Shown here: positions 60,747 through 64,000 of the stretch, piece after piece | Layout of the letters: each line of letters starts with the position of its first letter | Position numbering within the stretch: the first letter of the stretch is position 1 | From: Butyrivibrio sp. | GTDB taxonomy: Bacteria; Bacillota; Clostridia; Lachnospirales; Lachnospiraceae | Assembly: GCA_017615275.1 (NCBI GenBank) | Contig: JAGAAO010000078.1 | Coordinates: 1 to 64,000, forward strand | DNA: 64,000 bases | Direction of reading: 5' to 3' | Notes under the pieces: generated by a model | Databases searched by the model: none | Seen by the model: only the letters and a program-made list of their open reading frames with translations | What the model was told of the DNA's origin: nothing | Position numbers and translations under genes: made by a program

Positions 60747-62308
60747 TTTTGTTCTTCCATAACTTCTACAGCCATTCCGTCAGTAAGTGTCTCAAGATTT
60801 GTTGTTATGACTTTGTCGTTCTCTGAAAGTCCCTCAGTGATCTGAGCTTCCGTGCTTGTAGAAATTCCGATAGTAACAGGTCTTCTGACAGCTGTTCCGT
60901 TCTCAAGAACAAATACATAATCACCGTCAGCATCTGTAAGTACGTACTCATAAGGAAGCACTACAGTGTTATCTGCCTTCTCGGCATGAATCTTGTTGTT
61001 TGCCTCAACACCGAGGATAATGTCTGAATCAGGGTTTGTAACCTTGATCTTTGTATCAACGACAGCCACACCGTTTGCATTCTTTGTAGCTGTTCCCGAG
61101 ATCTGGAAGATCTCACCCTGATATTCCTTGCCGTTGATCTTGATATCAACCTTCTGTCCTACTGCTATCTTGGGAAGATCGGTCTTTGAAACCTGAATGT
61201 TTATCTGAACATCATCAAGATTCTCGATCGTCATTACCTTTGTTCCGCTTGCAACTGTTGCTCCTTCAACTATATCAACACTTGTAACGACACCGTTGAA
61301 ATCAGCCTTAACACCTTCTTTTGCCGCCTGAATCTTGGCAATTGTATCTCCGTTTGTAAGCTGAGTTGAATCAAGAACTGCTTTTGAAGCCTGAATCTGT
61401 CCGCCGTTTAACTGTGCCGACTTAGCAGTTGTAAGATGTGACTGCTCTTCTTTAAGAGTATTTATCTGTCTCTGCCACTCCTGTATTTCGGGGTCGTTCT
61501 GGATGGCGTTTGAAACGTCTTTTACAGACTCCTGTACAGCAAGTGCAACCTGCTCATCGTTTTCTCTTCTGTCATAATAATCGGGCTTTTCTTCAGAAGC
61601 ATCCAATTCGCCGTCCTGATCAAGATCAAGCATTGTCTTGTTGAGATCGGTAAGAGTCTGATTCATACGATTATTCTTCTCAGTGATCTTCTTATCAATC
61701 GCATCGATCTCTGCTGTGATTGCATCAAGCCTGTCGTTGATCTGCTGTGCAGTCATGCCCTCCGCATACTTTCTGTCAGCTGCGCCTGTCTCGGAAAAAT
61801 TAGAATTATAATTTCCCTTTTGCTGCGCGATGGCAAGCTGAGATGTCTTCTCTGTAAGAGCAAGCTCTTTTTCATTGTATGTATAGAGCACATCTCCGTT
61901 TGCAACCTTGTCACCAACCTTAACATTGAGTGTTTCGATAGGTGCCGCGATATCTGCAAAGTATGTCTTTGAATCAGCACTTTCTACTGTTCCCGATACA
62001 GAAAGGATATTTTCAATGGTTCCTTTCTTTACGTCGTATGTTTCAACCGCAAGTTTGGTATTTTTACTTGCAATTACTCCTCTGACAACAAAGAAGATTA
62101 TAAGAAGCGCTACTATGCCGAGTACTATCCATTTTTTCTTTATTTTTTTCTTGGGCTTCTTATATTCTTCAACTTCCGCGTCGTCGTCCTCATCGTAGAT
62201 CTCAACAGCGGATCCCGTTGTCTCTTTGATTTCGGTCTTATCATCTTTTGAAGGAGTTGTATCCTTTTTTAACTCCTCATCTTTTTCCAAGTCCTTGATA
62301 TCTGCCAT
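60743..62308 (-). CDS. HlyD/MacA-type membrane-fusion adaptor
   Basis: 521 aa. Acidic cytoplasmic head (1-50, EIYDEDDDAEVEEYKKPKKKIKK), one TM (about 54-76), then a biotinyl/lipoyl half (VKVGDKVANGDVLYTYNEKEL), a long coiled-coil hairpin (about 165-310), the second lipoyl half (VTSVDIVEGATVASGTKVMTIENL), and beta domains (VQINIQVSKTDLPKIAVGQKVDIKINGKEYQG; VFVLENGTAVRRPVTIG). In Gram-positive bacteria such adaptors extend from MacB-type permeases through the wall. RBS GGGAGAAG. 17 nt after the ATPase gene. Confidence 0.93.
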   Translation of the reverse strand: MADIKDLEKDEELKKDTTPSKDDKTEIKETTGSAVEIYDEDDDAEVEEYKKPKKKIKKKWIVLGIVALLIIFFVVRGVIASKNTKLAVETYDVKKGTIENILSVSGTVESADSKTYFADIAAPIETLNVKVGDKVANGDVLYTYNEKELALTEKTSQLAIAQQKGNYNSNFSETGAADRKYAEGMTAQQINDRLDAITAEIDAIDKKITEKNNRMNQTLTDLNKTMLDLDQDGELDASEEKPDYYDRRENDEQVALAVQESVKDVSNAIQNDPEIQEWQRQINTLKEEQSHLTTAKSAQLNGGQIQASKAVLDSTQLTNGDTIAKIQAAKEGVKADFNGVVTSVDIVEGATVASGTKVMTIENLDDVQINIQVSKTDLPKIAVGQKVDIKINGKEYQGEIFQISGTATKNANGVAVVDTKIKVTNPDSDIILGVEANNKIHAEKADNTVVLPYEYVLTDADGDYVFVLENGTAVRRPVTIGISTSTEAQITEGLSENDKVITTNLETLTDGMAVEVMEEQK

Positions 62309-62325
62309 CGTTCTTCTCCCTAATC

Positions 62326-63027
62326 TTAGTCTTCTTTATAATTCGGATTTATAATATCGCTCTTTATCTTTCCATCGGAGATTGTAATAACTCTCTTCGC
62401 CTGTTCGGCAATTCCCGGGTCGTGAGTGATTATTATCACTGTTCTGCCCTCGGCATACAATCTCTTAATGATCTTCATGATCTCTTTGCTGGAAGCCGAA
62501 TCCAGGTTACCTGTCGGCTCGTCTGCCAAAAGAATGGGCGGTGCCTGCGCGATTGCTCTTGCTATGGCAACTCTCTGCTGCTGTCCTCCGGACATTTCGT
62601 TTGGTCTGTGTGTCTTTCTCTTCTCAAGCCCCACGCTGTTGAGCGCCGCATTTGCAAGTCTCTCACGTTCTTTCTTGCCGACTCCTCTGTATATCAGCGG
62701 TAGTTCGACATTTTCCATTGCTGTTAGCGATTGGATCAGATTGAATCCTTGGAAAATAAACCCTATCTCTCTGTTTCTGATATCCGACTGCTCATCGTCA
62801 GTCATGTGTGACACATCGTGCCCGTGTAAGTAGTACTTACCGCTTGTCGGAGTATCGAGACACCCAAGCATATTCATAAGTGTCGATTTACCCGAACCGG
62901 ACTGACCGATAATAGCAACAAATTCCCGCTCTCCTATAGTCAGGCTCACATGATTAAGTGCTCTTACTTCATTCTCTCCGGGATTGTATATTTTACTTAC
63001 ATCCCTGATTTCAACCAGTTTTTTCAT
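62326..63027 (-). CDS. MacB/LolD-type ABC transporter ATP-binding protein
   Basis: 233 aa. Walker A GQSGSGKSTLMNMLG, Q-loop FIFQGFNLI, signature MSGGQQQRVAIARAIA, Walker B ILLADEPTGNLD, H-loop IITHDPGIA. Typical of ATPases that power FtsX-type permeases to extrude peptides, lipoproteins or antibiotics, or to sense them. Head of the operon; it must serve four permeases, as no second ATPase is present. Promoter and operator at 63102-63138. Confidence 0.95.
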   Translation of the reverse strand: MKKLVEIRDVSKIYNPGENEVRALNHVSLTIGEREFVAIIGQSGSGKSTLMNMLGCLDTPTSGKYYLHGHDVSHMTDDEQSDIRNREIGFIFQGFNLIQSLTAMENVELPLIYRGVGKKERERLANAALNSVGLEKRKTHRPNEMSGGQQQRVAIARAIAQAPPILLADEPTGNLDSASSKEIMKIIKRLYAEGRTVIIITHDPGIAEQAKRVITISDGKIKSDIINPNYKED

Positions 63028-63088
63028 AAAAGCTATAACCTCTTCTGTCTAAAACTTAATTCCACATTTAATATTTACTACGTTTATC

Positions 63089-63138
63089 ATACCTTACCTG
63101 TCGTAGTATAAAATACTACGTCTATCAAGGTATGTCAA
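63089..63138 (-). promoter_or_regulatory. Promoter and operators of the export operon
   Basis: Minus strand TTGACA (63133-63138), 17 nt, TATTTT (63110-63115). The -10 lies within CGTAGTATAAAATACTACG (63102-63120). A second inverted repeat, CATACCTT/AAGGTATG (63088-63095, 63127-63134), flanks it, and another TACTACG half-site is at 63076-63082. Two overlapping operator systems are likely. Confidence 0.65.
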
Positions 63139-63148
63139 GTACCTTTAT

Positions 63149-63191
63149 GAAAAAAATGGGGTATCTTACTAAATTGTAAGATTTGCCCCAT
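63149..63191 (-). terminator. Terminator of the solute-binding protein gene
   Basis: Minus strand stem ATGGGG...ATCTTAC/GTAAGAT...CCCCAT with a small internal loop, followed by T7; 8 nt past the stop at 63199. Confidence 0.85.
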
Positions 63192-63198
63192 AAATTCA

Positions 63199-64000
63199 CT
63201 ATCTCTGAATCGCTACTCTTTCCACACTATATGTTGCCGGCGCTATATATTCGCGCAGTATCACATCATCAAGCTTCGTAAGTCCTTTATTAAGACGCTT
63301 ATCCAGATCATTGAGAACTTCCTCAGGATCTTCCGAATACTCTCCCGCTAAAAGCTTTGCCAGAGTATCCCTTGCAGACAGCCCTTCTATGTCTATAACT
63401 CCCTTTGGATCAGCCATTCGAATGATAAACTGACCGTCCTTAAATGTAGCAAACTCCTTCCATCCGGGTACAAAAGACTCTTTTGCCTTTTCCAAAACTT
63501 CATTTCTGTACGGTATATACATTCCCTGCTCGTACATTTTCACAAGATTGTCATCGGAATAGAACCACTCAAGCACACGCGCAATCTTTGATGTATCCTT
63601 TGCATCAAGTGCCTTTTTTGAAACAGCCAGAAGATCTGTCGCCGTAACCATCTCTTTATACTTATATCCCGCAGAAGTTATCGAAGGCGGATCGCAAACG
63701 ATCCATTTACATTTGGCGGGAAATTGCTCCGTATAAACGGCAACATCAAAACTAGCCGCCATGGCAATACCTACTTTGCCTGCCGAAAACTCCGCTCGCG
63801 CCTTATCGGCGTCCATATTTTCATAACCCGGGTATACACTGCCATCTTCGATCATCCCTAGAATATTTTTTATGATCGGCAGTCCGTCTGAATATCTGTA
63901 TGTTCCGCTCACTGCGTCATAGCCAAAATGCCCCAATGACGCAGAGGAAACACTGTATATATAATGATCGAGAGTCCATCCGCTCTCAAGTGCCAGAAAA
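63199..64000 (-). CDS. Extracellular solute-binding protein (family 1-like), C-terminal part
   Basis: Partial: the frame is open to the right edge (first residues seen FLALESGWTLDHYIYS), so the N-terminus and signal peptide lie outside. About 266 residues are visible. KARAEFSAGKVGIAMAASFDVAVYTEQFPAKCKWIVCDPPS and the later ARVLEWFYSDDNLVKMYEQGMYIPYR are typical of the second lobe of sugar ABC-transporter binding proteins. The internal TTG at 63936 is not the real start. Ligand cannot be told. Ends at its own terminator, so it is not part of the export operon. Confidence 0.8.
   Translation of the reverse strand, partial: FLALESGWTLDHYIYSVSSASLGHFGYDAVSGTYRYSDGLPIIKNILGMIEDGSVYPGYENMDADKARAEFSAGKVGIAMAASFDVAVYTEQFPAKCKWIVCDPPSITSAGYKYKEMVTATDLLAVSKKALDAKDTSKIARVLEWFYSDDNLVKMYEQGMYIPYRNEVLEKAKESFVPGWKEFATFKDGQFIIRMADPKGVIDIEGLSARDTLAKLLAGEYSEDPEEVLNDLDKRLNKGLTKLDDVILREYIAPATYSVERVAIQR

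Overview
This window reads as chromosomal DNA of an anaerobic, motile Gram-positive bacterium of the Lachnospiraceae (Clostridia), probably Butyrivibrio or a close relative. This is inferred from gene content: a DUF4364 protein, a DUF5716/DUF5717 cluster, a Gram-positive infC-rpmI-rplT operon with an L20-type leader, a UAU-free housekeeping set typical of the group, strong GGAGG ribosome binding sites and TTGACA-N17-TATAAT promoters. No phage, plasmid or CRISPR locus is visible.

Layout. 1-3420: glmS, diverging from a secreted SH3/SGNH hydrolase through back-to-back promoters, then tRNA-Thr. 3430-8440: a minus-strand run rarA, DUF5722 protein, malic enzyme, DUF4364 protein. 8460-12510: MBL-fold lipoprotein, YtqA-type radical SAM, MATE exporter and a zinc-ribbon membrane protein. 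12690-17500: two plus-strand genes, a TetM-like GTPase fused to a Rae1/YacP nuclease and a chemotaxis receptor with a sigma-D promoter. 17530-24520: DUF1858 protein, TetR regulator, PepD, the IF3-L35-L20 operon (AUU start, attenuator leader), VanZ-like protein, flavin reductase and a GH13 lipoprotein with a degraded active site. 24750-28440 is accessory-like: tRNA-Trp, an array of phased 37-bp inverted repeats, a GNAT enzyme, an Rpn-type nuclease, a P-loop kinase, a truncated second Rpn gene and a small basic protein.

28440-34350: two S41-peptidase membrane paralogues, a LytS-type sensor kinase lacking its phospho-acceptor histidine, and a cyclophilin. 34370-44680: a secreted four-repeat protein, then an unbroken minus-strand run purF-purB-metF-moxR-DUF58-(small membrane protein)-VWA-VWA-TPR, i.e. 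purine/one-carbon genes followed by a Bat-type operon. 44840-46950: a GntR (YtrA-type) regulator with an ABC transporter, its promoter buried in a perfect 37-bp inverted repeat. 47010-47240 holds a second copy of the phased repeat array. 47330-54420: a four-gene cluster with a giant DUF5717 protein, an Hsp70/actin-like DUF5716 protein, a TPR-like protein and a membrane coiled-coil protein. 54530-63030: a MacAB-like export operon (ATPase, adaptor, four FtsX-type permeases in two A/B pairs, MFS exporter) in which one permease has a frameshift and the MFS gene an in-frame amber codon. The window ends inside a solute-binding protein.

The best candidates for something undescribed are the two arrays of 37-bp inverted repeats (24972-25260 and 47016-47240), whose half-sites fall at whole helical turns; the GTPase-nuclease fusion at 12697-15402; and the DUF5716/DUF5717 cluster. 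Start sites were chosen by ribosome binding site and family N-terminus, and several differ from the longest open frame. Family names come from recognised motifs, not from database searches.
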